From assembly GCA_036785325.1 (NCBI GenBank), contig JAXIVH010000016.1:7083044-7147043 (forward strand): a DNA stretch of 64,000 nt, written 5' to 3'. Under the pieces are notes generated by a model. The model made no database searches. It was not told the DNA's origin and saw nothing but the letters and a program-made list of their open reading frames with translations. The translations under genes and the position numbers were made by a program. Positions 47,570 through 59,864 of this stretch are shown here, one piece after another. The DNA comes from Urophycis tenuis (Eukaryota > Chordata > Actinopteri > Gadiformes > Phycidae). Position 1 is the first letter of the stretch. Each line of letters opens with the position of its first letter.

Positions 47570-48060
47570 TTGGTGACGTCATTAGCCCCGCCCCCTGCCC
47601 CAGGGTTCATTACGGGATGCCTTCTGTTATTCATGACAACCCCATGCATTGTCGCGTTGCATTGATCATTGCACTAGATTTATTCAAACACAAGACGATG
47701 CCAAAGGAAGCTTCAGAGTCTTCAGTGAACATTTTCTCTACAGTAGAAAGTTGTTTCTCAAACCCAGCCAGTGGTCCGTTGTTTTTTTTTTTGCCAAAAT
47801 ATGCTTCGTCATTGGCCGAGAGGCTCAGGGTGGCGTGACCGAAGGAGGTGACCGGTGAGTTGTGAGCCGTGAAGAGGAAGAGGAGAGGGGGAGGAGAAGA
47901 GGAAGAGGAGGGGAGGAAGAGAGGAGGAGGAGAGGAAGAGTGAGCAGCGCAGCCTTCCTGGCCGGGAACGGATTGACGGGAACGCGGCGGATTGCGCGGC
48001 GCCGCAGCGCGGCTTGTGATTGGTTGTCCCACTGATTGTATGTTAATCCGCTGGGGACGG
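47570..48060 (+). promoter_or_regulatory. CpG-rich promoter region
   Basis: It contains a full CRE TGACGTCA (47574-47581), a GC box CCCCGCCCC (about 47586), CpG-dense sequence (GGGAACGCGGCGGATTGCGC), an inverted CCAAT box ATTGG (48019-48023) and TATGTTAA (about 48039). These precede a candidate first exon on the plus strand. The GA-rich part (47870-47945) is a purine tract. Confidence 0.55.
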
Positions 48061-48373
48061 AGCCAGGAGGGGGAGAGGGGGAGGAAAGGGGGACGAGCGG
48101 GTGGGGGAGGCACACGGGACCCGGACGCCAGCGAGCAGACACGGCGTGTGGGAGCTCTCCTCTCCGCGGTGCTGAACCAGGACCTAACGGGACCCGTCTC
48201 ACTGTTAGGAGACATCCGAGCGACTTCACGATCCCTGGCTTCTGACGAACTTCCCAAGGACGTCCAGCACCGCGCGGACCGGACCGAACCGGGTCAACTC
48301 GAGATAAACAGCTCTTCCCCGCCTCTAAACTGCGTGGATTATCTTTCCGCACAAGTTGTCAGTGGACTCGGAG
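48060..48373 (+). other. candidate non-coding first exon of an unidentified plus-strand gene
   Basis: A GC-rich stretch without any ATG ends in a consensus donor, CTCGGAG|gtaagc, at 48373. It follows a CpG-rich region with an inverted CCAAT box and a TATA-like element. No coding exon follows within the remaining 15.6 kb, so intron 1 must be long. The gene cannot be named from this. Confidence 0.5.
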
Positions 48374-48489
48374 GTAAGCCACGGTGTGTGTGTTGCTCTG
48401 TGTGTGAACACATGAGATGGTGTTGTAGACCGCGACTCTCCCCCACTTGTCAACGAGGTCAGGGCTCCGGAGCGGTTCTCTCAGCTCCC

Positions 48490-48632
48490 TAGACCCGGGC
48501 TCTCAGCCCCCCAGACCCGGGCTCTCAGCCCCCCAGACCCGGGCTCATCCTGGCGGGACGCCGGGCTCTCAGCCCCCCAGACCCGGGCTCTCAGCCCCCC
48601 AGACCCGGGCTCATCCTGGCGGGACGCCGGTG
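48490..48632. repeat. about 64-bp tandem duplication in the CpG-rich region
   Basis: A block with CCCCCCAGACCCGGGCTC (twice) and CATCCTGGCGGGACGCCGG occurs twice in tandem, just after the candidate first exon. Confidence 0.85.
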
Positions 48633-49212
48633 CTCGATAAGTTGTATCGGCGCTCTGCTGCAGAGCTGTGTGTTCGGACGCGGTGGAGACGCGGTGGAGA
48701 CGCGGCGGGTCTCTGGCTCCCTGGTGCTCAGCGTGTTGTCTCTCCCGGCCCGGTAATCCCCTGCTGACACCGTTAGCTCCGGGAGGATTATCGCCTACTT
48801 TTGTTTTCATCCTCTGCTTCGCGGCTGATTCATTTGCCAACACCGCATTCAGCCGCCGTCCACCACTCATTGTGTGTTTGATTCCAGCACATCAAATCGA
48901 GCCCCCTGCCAGCGGAGCTGATGCATTCAGTCCAACTCCAAAGCTCCTAAACTACCCAGCCGCTCTGCAGCCCCAGGCTTTAGAGCCGGGCTTGTTGTTC
49001 TGTCCTCCAATTCGTCCAAATTGAAACCGTTCATCCCCGGCAAGCCCGAACACGTGCACACGCATGAGATAAGTTGGCCTTCGTTTAAGCTGCATGAGAA
49101 ATCCAACGTTGGACAGTTTAGTCCGGGAGCCCGATGACCTGACCTCCCTCCGAGCAGCTGAACCAGCTGGTCAGAGACATTTCGGTTGCTAGGGTTGGTT
49201 TGATCCGTATTT

Positions 49213-49222
49213 GTGACGTCAC
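49213..49222. promoter_or_regulatory. CRE in the first intron of the plus-strand gene
   Basis: GTGACGTCAC, a 10-bp perfect CRE palindrome, about 0.84 kb after the candidate first exon. Confidence 0.4.
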
Positions 49223-49489
49223 AAGAGCAAAGGTCTCAATGACTCCATTGTGGAATACAATGATACCACGATGAACATTGTGATTACTACTTCTTCCAAA
49301 TGTCCATCTTGGATCGTTGTGGAGAAACACTCCAGACACATGCTTGATAGATGTTGTTCCTCAGTCTGGTGTGGTCTGGGTGACCCTGCAACCCTATTCC
49401 CTGCATCCTATTCCTTACTCCCTATCTCCTACTCTCTACTCCTTATGTGATATGTCCTACAATGTACACACCATGTGCCACATTTCCTC

Positions 49490-49925
49490 TGTCCTACAGC
49501 CTATTGTCCTACAGCCTATATGTCCTACACCATGTGTCCTACAGCCTATATGTCCTACACCATGTGTCCTACAGCCTATATGTCCTACACCATGTGTCCT
49601 ACAGCCTATATGTCCTACACCATGTGTCCTACAGCCTATATGTCCTACACCAGGCGTCCTACAGCCTATATGTCCTACAGCCTATGTGTCCTACACCATG
49701 TGTCCTACAGCCTATGTGTCCTACACCATGTGTCCTACAGCCTATATGTCCTACACCATGTGTCCTACAGCCTATATGTCCTACACCAGGCGTCCTACAG
49801 CCTATGTGTCCTACAGCCTATATGTCCTACACCATGTGTCCTACAGCCTATGTGTCCTACAGCCTATATGTCCTACACCATGTGTCCTACAGCCTATATG
49901 TCCTACACCAGGCGTCCTACAGCCT
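49490..49925. repeat. 30-bp minisatellite, about 14 copies
   Basis: Unit TGTCCTACAGCCTATATGTC plus CTACACCATG, with CCAGGCG variants; it abuts the dispersed repeat at 49934. Confidence 0.92.
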
Positions 49926-49933
49926 CTGCCCTC

Positions 49934-50345
49934 TTTACATTCACATTTACATTGAGGGCATTTAGCAGACGCTTTTGTCCAAAGCAACGTACAAAAAGTA
50001 CATTTGTCAGAAGAAGGTGAAACACTTCATTGCTGCTAATACAGTGAGAAAGTCACCAGAACAACTTTCAAGAATTTCAATTGCTAGGTTAACCATTGCT
50101 AGTATACTGTACAACATCTCTGGCCAACAATGCTAAATGCTACATTAGAAAGACAGATTATAAAGTGACAAGATGTACAACATACAAGTGCATGAGGGGA
50201 GGTAGACGATGGATGTTATGCAGGGTTCAGGTGAACTCTAGTGAGTCTTGAGTCTCTTCCTGAAGATGGAGAGTGACAGCGCAGTCCTGACATTGGCAGG
50301 GAGCTCGTTCCACCACTGTGGTGCCCTCTTCCTGCATGATTCCTG
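49934..50345 (+). mobile_element. dispersed fish repeat with GGGCATTTAGCAGACGC head
   Basis: It starts with CACATTTACATTGAGGGCAT then TTAGCAGACGCTTTTGTCCA, the head of a repeat found throughout ray-finned fish genomes. It runs to GGGAGCTCGTTCCACCACTG and CATGATTCC. Short pseudo-peptides such as AGSSFHHCGALF recur in fish gene predictions because of this repeat. I do not assign a superfamily. Confidence 0.7.
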
Positions 50346-50374
50346 TACAGTACACTGTTCCCTTGACCGATCCA

Positions 50375-50946
50375 CTCGCCTCACCCTTACCTCACCCTCA
50401 CACTCCCTTCACCCTCACCTCACCTCACCTCAACTCACCTCACCCTCACCTCACCCTCAACCTCACCTCACCTCACCCTCACCTCACCCTCACACTCCCT
50501 TCACCCTGACACTCCCTTCACCCTCACCTCACCTCACCTCAACTCACCTCACCCTCACCTCACCCTCAACCTCACCTCACCCTCACCTCACCCTCACCTC
50601 ACCCTCACACTCCCTTCACCCTCACACTCCCTTCACCCTCACCTCACCTCACCTCACCTCACCCTCACCTCACCCTCAACCTCACCTCACCTCACCCTCA
50701 CCTCACCCTCACCTCACCCTCACACTCCCTTCACCCTCACACTCCCTTCAACCTCACCTCACCTCAACTCACCTCACCCTCACCTCACCCTCAACCTCAC
50801 CTCACCCTCACCTCACCCTCACCTCACCCTCACACTCCCTTCACCCTCACACTCCCTTCACCCTCACCTCACCTCACCTCACCGTCACACTCCCTTCACC
50901 CTCACACTCCCTTCACCCTCACCTAACCTCACTCTCACATCACCCT
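50375..50946. repeat. CTCACCTCACCCTCACACTC minisatellite, left part
   Basis: Composite of CTCACCTCACC and CTCACACTCCCTTCACC blocks, interrupted by the TIR transposon. Confidence 0.92.
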
Positions 50947-51473
50947 AACCCTACGCTCACACTGGCGTTTTTTTGACAGAGGCTTGGCGACGCGTTTCCA
51001 TTAATTTCCAATGGCAGTGAGCGACGGGCGACAAAGCGAAGCGTGTGGGCTGCAAAACGCAAGGAGGGCGGGGCAAAAAATAGAAACTAGTCCTATTCTA
51101 TGCAAATGATGAGCGAAAAAACACGACGTTTTTTTGCGAAAGCCAATCCGAGCGAAGGAGGCGTGACGTCCGCGCAACTAGAACATAATCCAACATGGTG
51201 GACCACGTCGGCGAGAGATAGGATTATGGATATATCTAACGAATGTGGCTGTACCCTGGTATGTGCTTCGAAATCTATCGAGAAATAAATGTTGTTAAAC
51301 CAGAAAACGTCATGGGTATGGCTGGATATTATCAATGGCTGGATATTATCAATTGTTTTCGATCTGACACCGGTTTCAATACTATCGCTACAGACACTCC
51401 CCCGGAACGCCCACCAGGCGAAAATCGCCGAGCACAAAAACGCTTGGTCGCCCATCAGTGTGAGCGTAGGGTT
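50947..51473. mobile_element. 527-bp TIR DNA transposon inserted in a minisatellite
   Basis: The left end AACCCTACGCTCACACTG is repeated exactly, inverted, at the right end (18-bp perfect TIR). Both flanks carry ACCCT (50942-50946 and 51474-51478), a possible 5-bp target duplication, though ACCCT also occurs in the host repeat. On each side the CTCACCTCACC minisatellite resumes, which fixes the insertion limits. Two short frames inside are not recognisable as transposase. Superfamily is unresolved. Confidence 0.8.
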
Positions 51474-51866
51474 ACCCTCAACTCACCTCACCCTCAACCT
51501 CACCTCACCCTCAACCTCACCTCACCCTCACACTCACCTCACCCTCACACTCCCTTCACCCTCACCTCAACTCACCTCACCTCACCCTCACCCTCACCTC
51601 ACCCTCACACTCCCTTCACCCTCACCTCACCCTCACCCTCACCTCACCCCCTCCTCACCCTCACCACACCCTCACCTCACCCCCTCCTCACCCCCTCCTC
51701 ACCCTCACCTCACCCTCATTTCACCCCCTCCTCGCCCTCACCACACCCTCACCACACCCCCTCCTCACCCTCACCTCACCCTCATTTCACTCCCTCCTCA
51801 CCCTCACCTCACCCTCATTTCACCCCCTCCTCACCCTCACCTTACCCTCACCTCTGCCTCACCTCC
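51474..51866. repeat. same CTCACC minisatellite, right part
   Basis: The array resumes after the transposon and drifts to CACCCCCTCCTCACCCTC units. Confidence 0.92.
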
Positions 51867-52199
51867 ACTGGAGACATAACCTTACACATATGTTGAGGCA
51901 TTGTGCTTCTGATGGAGTTCAACTACCAACCACTGCTTTATTGCTCAGCATGTCAACAGAGCTTGCTAGAGCGTTGCTCTCTTCTCCTTTCTCCTCCCTC
52001 TCTCTCTCTTCTCTCCCCACTCTCTCTCCTCCCTCCGCTTGTAGCTCTTCTCTCACATCCCTCCCTCTTTCCCTTTCTCCTCTGTCCTCTCTCCTCTCTC
52101 TCTTCTCCAGGGGTATAACAAGTACAAATAGTTGTAGTCCTCTCTCTGTACTTCAAGGTAAGAGCATAGTAATGGCTCACCTGGTGTGCTACCTTATAG

Positions 52200-52660
52200 C
52201 ACAATAAATGTCAGCTGCGGAAACAGTACTTTAACACAATAAAAGTGGAACAGTGGATTTCAGACAGAGAAAGCGCGTTGGGAGCATCAGTGTGTGTTGG
52301 GACGGTTGGTTGTTTCCCAGTTAAAATGTGTTTCAAGTGCCACTGTACTAAATTTCAGACAGTCAAAGCTTGTTGGCAGTTTGAGTGTATTTCACACAAT
52401 AAAAGCCTGAGTGCAGTATTGGCTTTTAAACAATAAAAGTATGACGCGAGTATTGTGTATTTAGTATGCATGGTGGTAGAACATGGTAGTTCTAATCACA
52501 CTCTGTTCAAAGTATCTAGCACAATAAGAGTGAACGTCATTTTAGGACAATGAAAGCTTTTCAGTGGTGAGAGCGTATATCGTGCAATAAAAGCGTGTTT
52601 CACATTGTTTTGGATAAAGCGTGTTGGAGGATCAGTGGTTTAGGACAATAAAAGCGTGTG
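52200..52660 (+). repeat. degenerate repeat around ACAATAAAAGCGTG
   Basis: About seven diverged units of 35-60 bp; most keep AATAAA, so the plus strand carries a series of polyadenylation hexamers. Confidence 0.7.
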
Positions 52661-53089
52661 TGAGAGAAGCAGAAGGGTATATTCTGTCTTCAGAGTGGAC
52701 TGTTGTAAAGGTCTCTCACCTTGGCTTTAGAACCTGCTCCCTGATGTCCACACTCTTCTCCATCCTGTTTGTGAGATGTATTATTCATACGTCTTTGTAG
52801 CCATGCTCTGCTGCACAGGAAGCAACCTGTTATTTAACATTGTCTCAAACATAACAACATAACATAACAACATAACATAACAACATAACCACAACACCGA
52901 AGAATAAACAATGAAAAATAAAACCAATACCAAAAGTATGTCCTAATGAATCAAGACAAATAGAAATCATTTTCCAAACCAGGCCGAGACATTGAAGCTA
53001 CTCTGTATGTCCAAATACTGAACTATGAGCTGTTCTGTGGTAGACAGGAGATATGAGGACTTCAGCTGTTGTTATGCTACATGAAGCGC

Positions 53090-54145
53090 TACAGGGTTGC
53101 TATGCTAAAAGAGTGGCTACAGGAAGGAGCGCTAGGGGGTTGTTGTGCTAACGTAGCCGCTACAGGAAGGAGCACTAGGGGGTTGTTGTGCTAACGTAGC
53201 CGCTACAGGAAGGAGCACTAGGGGGTTGTTGTGCTAACGTAGCCGCTACAGGAAGGAGCGCTAGGGGGTTGTTGTGCTTACGTAGCCGCTACAGGAAGGA
53301 GCACTCGGGGGTTGTTGTGCTAACATAGCCGCTACAGGAAGTAGCACTAGGGGGTTGTTGTACTAACGTAGCCGCTACAGGAAAGAGCACTAGGAGGTTG
53401 TTTTGCTAACATAGCCGCTACAGGAAGGAGCCCTCGAGGGCTGCTCTGCTAACGTAGCCACTACAGGAAGGAGCCCTCGAGGGCTGCTGTGCTAACGTAG
53501 CCGCTACAGGAAGGAGCGCTAGGGAGCTGTTGTGCTAACATAGCCGCTACAGGAAGGAGTAGTAGAGGATTGCTGTGCTAACATAGCCGCTACAGGAAGG
53601 AGCGCTAGGGGGTTGTTGTGCTAACGTAGCCGCTACAGGAAGGAGTACCAGAGGGTTGCTGTGCTAACGTAGTCGATACAGGAAGGAGCCCTCGAGGGCT
53701 GCTGTGCTAACGTAGCCGCTACAGGAAGGAGCAGTAGAGGGTTGTTGTGCTAACGTAGCCGCTACAGGAAGGAGCGCTAGGGGGGTTGTTGTGCTAACGT
53801 AGCCGCTACAGGAAGGAGTACCAGAGGGTTGCTGTGCTAACGTAGCCGCTACAGGAAGGAGCCCTCGAGGGCTGCTGTGCTAACGTAGCCGCTACAGGAA
53901 GGAGCACCAGAGGGTTATTGTGCTAACGTAGCTGCTACAGGAAGGAGCCCTCGAGGGCTGCTGTGCTAATGTAGCCGCTACAGGAAGGAGCGCTAGGGAG
54001 CTGTTGTGCTAACATAGCCGCTACAGGAAGGAGCCCTCGAGGGCTGCTGTGCTAACATAGCCGCTACAGGAAGGAGCACCAGAGGGTTGTTGTGCTAACG
54101 TAGCTGCTACAGGAAGGAGCACCAGAGGGCTGCTGTGCTAACATA
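53090..54145. repeat. 43-bp minisatellite, about 24 copies
   Basis: Units contain CGCTACAGGAAGGAGCGCTA and GTTGTTGTGCTAACGTAGC; CCCTCGAGGGC variants create an internal 11-bp palindrome-like core in some units. Confidence 0.94.
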
Positions 54146-54333
54146 GCTTTATGAGCATGGGGATGAAGCATACGGAACATCATGAAACATTTAGGAGACT
54201 CTATAGGGTAGAATGGATCACTCCTTCTTTCTCCTCAGTTATAATATAAGCATTATTATAAACAGTTATAACATTATTACAACAGCCATTCTCTCACTAC
54301 CCTCACTCTCTCCCCTCCCTCACTGTACTGCTG

Positions 54334-54335
<2 letters not shown>

Positions 54336-54416
<81 letters not shown>

Positions 54417-54453
54417 GTGTGTAATGTGTGTGTGTGTGTGTGTAATGTGTGTA

Positions 54454-54492
<39 letters not shown>

Positions 54493-54586
54493 GTGTGTTT
54501 GTGTGTGTGTAATGTGTGTAATGTGTGTGTGTGTGTAATGTGTGTGTAATGTGTGTGTGTGTGTGTAATGTGTGTAATGTGTGTGT

Positions 54587-54617
<31 letters not shown>

Positions 54618-54676
54618 TGTGTGTGTGTGTGTGTGTGTAATGTGTGTGTGTGTGTAATGTGTGTAATGTGTGTGTA

Positions 54677-54709
<33 letters not shown>

Positions 54710-54904
54710 GTGTGTAATGTGTGTGTGTGTGTGTAATGTGTGTAATGTGTGTGTAATGTGTGTGTGTGTGTGTAATGTGTGTAATGTGTGTGTGTGTGTA
54801 ATGTGTGTGTAATGTGTGTGTGTGTGTGTGTAATGTGTGTAATGTGTGTAATGTGGGTGTGTGTGTGTAATGTGTGTAATGTGTGTGTGTGTAATGTGTG
54901 TGTA

Positions 54905-54949
<45 letters not shown>

Positions 54950-54958
54950 GTGTGTGTA

Positions 54959-54993
<35 letters not shown>

Positions 54994-55097
54994 GTGTGTG
55001 TGTGTGTGCGTGTGTGTGTGTGTGTGTGTAATGTGTGTAATGTGTGTGTGTGTGTGTGTGTAATGTGTGTAATGTGTGTGTGTGTGTGAGTGTGTGT
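54336..55097. repeat. (GT)n with TAATGTG interruptions
   Basis: GT runs are punctuated by TGTGTAATGTGTGTAATGTG at irregular spacing. Confidence 0.95.
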
Positions 55098-55414
55098 CTC
55101 TCCAGGTGTGGCTCAGACCAGCAGGGGGGGACGTTAACCTGATCCCAGCAGCCCTTTACAGGACTGTGAATTAAACATCGATCAATGAAATGTCATTACC
55201 TGACGTTGACGAGCGTCTCCGTCCACATCCGGCCCGTAGAACCACATCAGTGTCATGTGGTGTTGCTTACTGTCCGTATCGATCAGCTTCACACCACGAC
55301 CCACTCCTCAGGATACACTGTCTGGTGGAGACTACAGGCTGGCACGCCATGGGGCGCTGTAGGGGTGGTGTGAGGGTGGAGGGGTAGTGTTGGGGATGGA
55401 GGTCGCTACACCAC

Positions 55415-55852
55415 ACCTAGCGCTACACCACACCTAGCTACACCACACCTAGCGCTACATGACACCTAGCTACACCACACCTAGCGCTACATGACACCTA
55501 GCTACACCACACCTAGTGCTACATGACACCTAGCTACACCACACCTAGCGCTACACCACACCTAGCGCTACAACACACCTAGCGCTACAAGACACCTAGC
55601 GCTACACCACACCTAGCGCTACACCACACCTAGCCCTACATCACACCTAGCGCTGCACAACACCTAGCGCTACACCACACCTAGCGCTACGCGACACCTA
55701 GCGCTGCACAACACCTAGCTACAGGACACCTAGTTCCACAACACCTAGAGCTACACCACACCTAGCGCTACACGACACCTAGCGCTGCACAACACCTAGC
55801 TACAGGACACCTAGTTCCACAACACCTAGCCCTACACAACACCTAGCTACAC
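55415..55852. repeat. 18-bp minisatellite CACACCTAGCGCTACACC
   Basis: About 24 copies; AGCGCT cores recur. Confidence 0.92.
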
Positions 55853-56149
55853 AAATAAAAACGTGGACTTGGACTGGACCTACAGGCATGGACATCTCGG
55901 TTCTGACCTATTGGAGTTCAGAGCCCCTGCTGTTGGGCAGCACGGGGGGTCTGCAGCGGTGGGAACACAGAGGGCAGCCCTCCAGGCAGAACCCACCACC
56001 AAGGTGGTATCTCTCTGAGATGTCAGCGGCGGGGGGCGGTCGTGTTGCAGAGCAGAACCAACACACCTTTGATATGATCTGTTTGAACTGAATAGATCTG
56101 CATAAACTAGCCAGATGTCTGTACCATGGTGGTCTGCTCTGAAACACCT

Positions 56150-57245
56150 GCAGAAATGCAAGGAGAACACAGTAGAGAGATGCTAACATGCTATCTGCAG
56201 AAACACAAGGAGAACACAGTAGAGAGATGCTAACATGCTATCTGCAGAAACACAAGGAGAACACAGTAGAGAGATGCTAACATGCTATCTGCAGAAACAC
56301 AAGGAGAACACAGTAGAGAGATGCTAACATGCTATCTGCAGAAGCACAAGGAGAACACAGTGGAGAGATGCTTACATGCTATCTGCAGAAACTCAAGGAG
56401 AACACAGTAGAGAGATGCTAACATGCTATCTGCAGAAACACAAGGAGAACACAGTAGAGAGATGCTAACATGCTATCTGCAGAAACTCAAGGAGAACACA
56501 GTAGAGAGATGCTAACATGCTATCTGCAGAAACACAAGGAGAATACAATAGAAAGATGCTAACATGCTATCTGCAGAAACACAAGGAGAACACAGTAGAG
56601 AGATGCTAACATGCTATCTGCAGAAGCACAAGGAGAACACAGTGGAAAGATGCTAACATGCTATCTGCAGAAACACAAGGAGAACACAGTAGAAAGATGC
56701 TAGCATGCTATCTGCAGAAACTCAAAGAGAACACAGCAGGAAGATGTTAACAAGCTGTCTGCAGAAACACAAGGAGAACACAGTAGAGAGATGCTAACAT
56801 GCTATCTGCAGAAACACAAGGAGAACACAGTAGAGAGATGCTAACATGCTAGCTGCAGAAACACAAGGAGAACACAGTAGAGAGATGCTAACATGCTATC
56901 TGCAGAAGCACAAGGAGAACACAGTAGAGAGATGCTAACATGCTATCTGCTGAAACTCAAGGAGAACACAGTAGAGAGATGCTAACATGCTATCTGCTGA
57001 AACTCAAGGAGAACACAGTAGAGAGATGCTAACATGCTATCTGCAGAAACACAAGGAGAACACAGTAGAGAGATGCTAACATGCTATCTGCAGAAACACA
57101 AGGAGAACACAGTAGAGAGATGCTAACATGCTATCTGCAGAAACACAAGGAGAACACAGTAGAGAGATGCTAACAAGCTGTCTGCAGAAACACAAGGAGA
57201 ACACAGTGGAGAGATGCTAACATGCTATCTGCAGAAACACAAGGC
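56150..57245. repeat. 47-bp minisatellite, about 23 copies
   Basis: Units contain GCTAACATGCTATCTGCAGA and AACACAAGGAGAACACAGTA; very regular, with AGCAGAGATACCAGC-type remnants to 57365. Confidence 0.94.
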
Positions 57246-57369
57246 AGATATAGTGCTGGAGAGATACTAGCAGCAGCAGAGATACCAGCACCAGAGAGAT
57301 GCCATCAGCAGAGATACCAGCAGCAGAGAGATGCCAGCAGCAGAGAGATGCCAGCAGAGAGGCTGTGAT

Positions 57370-58340
57370 AGGAACAGTAGAGAGCAATAGGAGGAGCAGA
57401 AATTGATCTCAGTCCTCAGTGACCCTGAGTGACAGGCGTCTTTAGGGAGATGAAAGCGGCCTGTCAGCGTTACACAGCAACATTAACCCTGATGAGCGCA
57501 GCAGAGCAGGGAGCCTGAACACACTGCTGTCCCTGCCCTCCGCCACTCTCTCTCCTCACCTCTGCTGTGCCCATGAGCCCATGAGCAGGGCCCTGCAGGG
57601 TCATGTTGAACGTCTGCTGTTTGCTCTGGAATAATCAATGCTGCACCACCATTTCAAATTCTACCCTTTTGTGACATCACAAAAGACACTCCAGACCACC
57701 AGACCACCCAGAGGTACCATGGACCAGCCTAGCCAGTGGACTGTACTAACTGGTTATCCATCTTACGTCTGGGTGGACAGTTCCACTGCTGATGTCACAA
57801 ATGGGTCCATTTTGAGACGGCTTGTAATTGGTCATCACAAAGGGTGGCACAGGGTGTCCGTTAAAGCAGGGGTGAGTGAAACTCTCCAGACCCGCCAGGA
57901 TTCAGCTCCCTCCTCCCACGTAGCCCTTAAATAGTGTTGACTCAAAGCTAAATGGTTTCATTGTAATGATACCTTTCCTCTGGCTTCAAGTGCTGTGTAA
58001 TCACGGCCACACATCCACTGGTTTTTCAAACTGGTTTCATGAGGTCATCCTGTAGTTGTTAGAGATGAGACATTATCCTCCGCGTGGCAGTTTCACGCTC
58101 AATAGAAAAGCTTCTTTCCTCGAAGTGGAGAGAAATGGATTGAAAGACTGAATCAATGGCAATCTCTGAGCATGTTATTCTAGAGGGTAGCAGAGCCAAC
58201 ACACCACCAACGAAACCAGTGCAAAGAGAAACACGTTGGATCTGATTATCATCGATCGGTGAACCTTCTGATGATAATGTATCATTAGAGTATCATAGGA
58301 AAGGTCAAAGTGGTTGATGGGAACAGGGGTTCAGCAGAGA
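57370..58340. other. unique sequence, no gene seen
   Basis: Non-repetitive DNA in the presumed first intron of the plus-strand gene. Confidence 0.5.
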
Positions 58341-58344
58341 GTGT

Positions 58345-58590
58345 CAGACTAGGTAACCTCACTACTAGCCAGACTAGCTTACCTCACTACTAGCCAGATT
58401 AGCTAACCTCACTACTAGCCAGACTAGCTAACCTCACTACTAGCCAGACTAGTTAACCTCACTACTAGCCAGACTAGTTAACCTCACTACTAGCCAGACT
58501 AGCTAACCTCACTACTAGCCAGACTAGCTAACCTCACTACTAGCCAGACTAGCTAACCTCAGTACTAGCCAGACTAGCTAATTTCACTAC
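58345..58590. repeat. 25-bp minisatellite, about nine copies
   Basis: Unit AGCTAACCTCACTACTAGCC plus AGACT. Confidence 0.93.
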
Positions 58591-58644
58591 TTGTCTATAT
58601 GTATGACTTCCTTTACTATCCTAATAGTTCTTATGTCATTTTAT

Positions 58645-58982
58645 GCATGTGTGTTTGTGTGTGTTGGTGCATGCATGTGAGGGTGTGTCAGTGTGTGTGA
58701 GAGAGTGTGTGTGTGTGTGTGTAACTGTGTGTTGGTGTGTGTGTGTCTTTTGTCTGATACTGTCAGCAGCATGATGGATGGAACCTCGTCAGGTGATCTG
58801 TAGCCGTGGTAACGAGATGCTCCTGGAGACGTCATGATGGTCCTCAGGGGCCCTGAGTGAATCTACTGTCCCTCGTCTCCTCTCTGTCTCCTTGCTCCTC
58901 AGTCACAGTCACCAGCAAGACTGATAAACACACAGAACATTATCTGCCTCATACAAGTGTACACACACACACACACACACAG

Positions 58983-59012
<30 letters not shown>
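58645..59012. repeat. GT and CA microsatellites
   Basis: GT at 58645-58750 and CA at 58957-59012. Confidence 0.94.
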
Positions 59013-59013
<1 letters not shown>

Positions 59014-59568
59014 GTCATAATTGTGTTGTTGGCATCATGAATCATGAATCATTAATGAATGAATATAAATAATCCCAAATCATTGGCTGGTTGTTATGAG
59101 GCAGCTGTGTGTTTGATCACATCATCACAACATCACAACATCACTCCAGGTCTTCAGATAACCATCTCATGCAGTGCTCATTTACTGGATGTTGTAACCA
59201 CGGAGGTGTCTTCATTTGGTTACAGATAATAGTCGTCTTTATCTCCCACTTGTTCCTTGGAGACGGAGGTAACTCCACGCTGGTCTCCTGGCTCCTGAGC
59301 TTCTTTCTGTTATTCACGTTAAGTGAGTTAAGGTCAGCAGGCCAACAATCAGGTTCTGATCTCTTTGAGGAGCTCAAAGAAATCACAGTGGCACTTTCGT
59401 GAGTCACAGTTACATCTAGTTCCATGAGATAGACACACATGTCAACAAAGCCTGTTCTACATAACATTAAAGGAACCCATAGTTTCAGCTGGAATTCAGC
59501 ACTATGAGATTCACAATGAGAACACTAAGATTCACTATGAGAACACTATGAGATTCACAATGAGAACA
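59013..59568. other. sequence left of the SINE, no gene seen
   Basis: Mostly unique. ATTCACAATGAGAACA-type short repeats occur at 59505-59568, next to the SINE. Confidence 0.5.
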
Positions 59569-59860
59569 GTTAGGGCTACTGGTTAGGGCTTTGGATTTGT
59601 AACCGGAGGGTCGCCGGTTCGAACCCCGACCAGTGCGCATGGCTGAAGTGCCCTTGAGCAAGGCACCTAACCCCTCACTGCTCCCCGAGCGCCGCCGCTG
59701 TTGCAGGCAGCTCACTGCATCGGGTTTAAGTGTGTGCTTCACCTCACTGTGTGCTTCACCATCACTGTGTTCTGAGTGTGTCACTAATTCACGATTGGGT
59801 TAAATGCAGAAGACCAAATTTCCCTCACGGGATCAAATCAGTAATTCTTCTTCTTCTTCT
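59569..59860 (+). mobile_element. tRNA-derived SINE
   Basis: A tRNA-like head has an A-box region (TAGGGCTACTGGTTAGGGC) and a perfect B-box GGTTCGAACCC (59616-59626). A fish-typical body follows (CATGGCTGAAGTGCCCTTGA, then GCAAGGCACCTAACCCC). It ends with a LINE-like 3' tail, AAATTTCCCTCACGGGATCA, and a (TTC) run. This is a common fish SINE layout; I do not assign a family name. Confidence 0.85.
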
Positions 59861-59864
59861 TAAG

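Noticed and set aside
56150..57245. Regular 47-bp repeats considered as a CRISPR-like array
   Set aside because: Units are contiguous with no unique spacers, no cas genes are present, and the context is a vertebrate genome.
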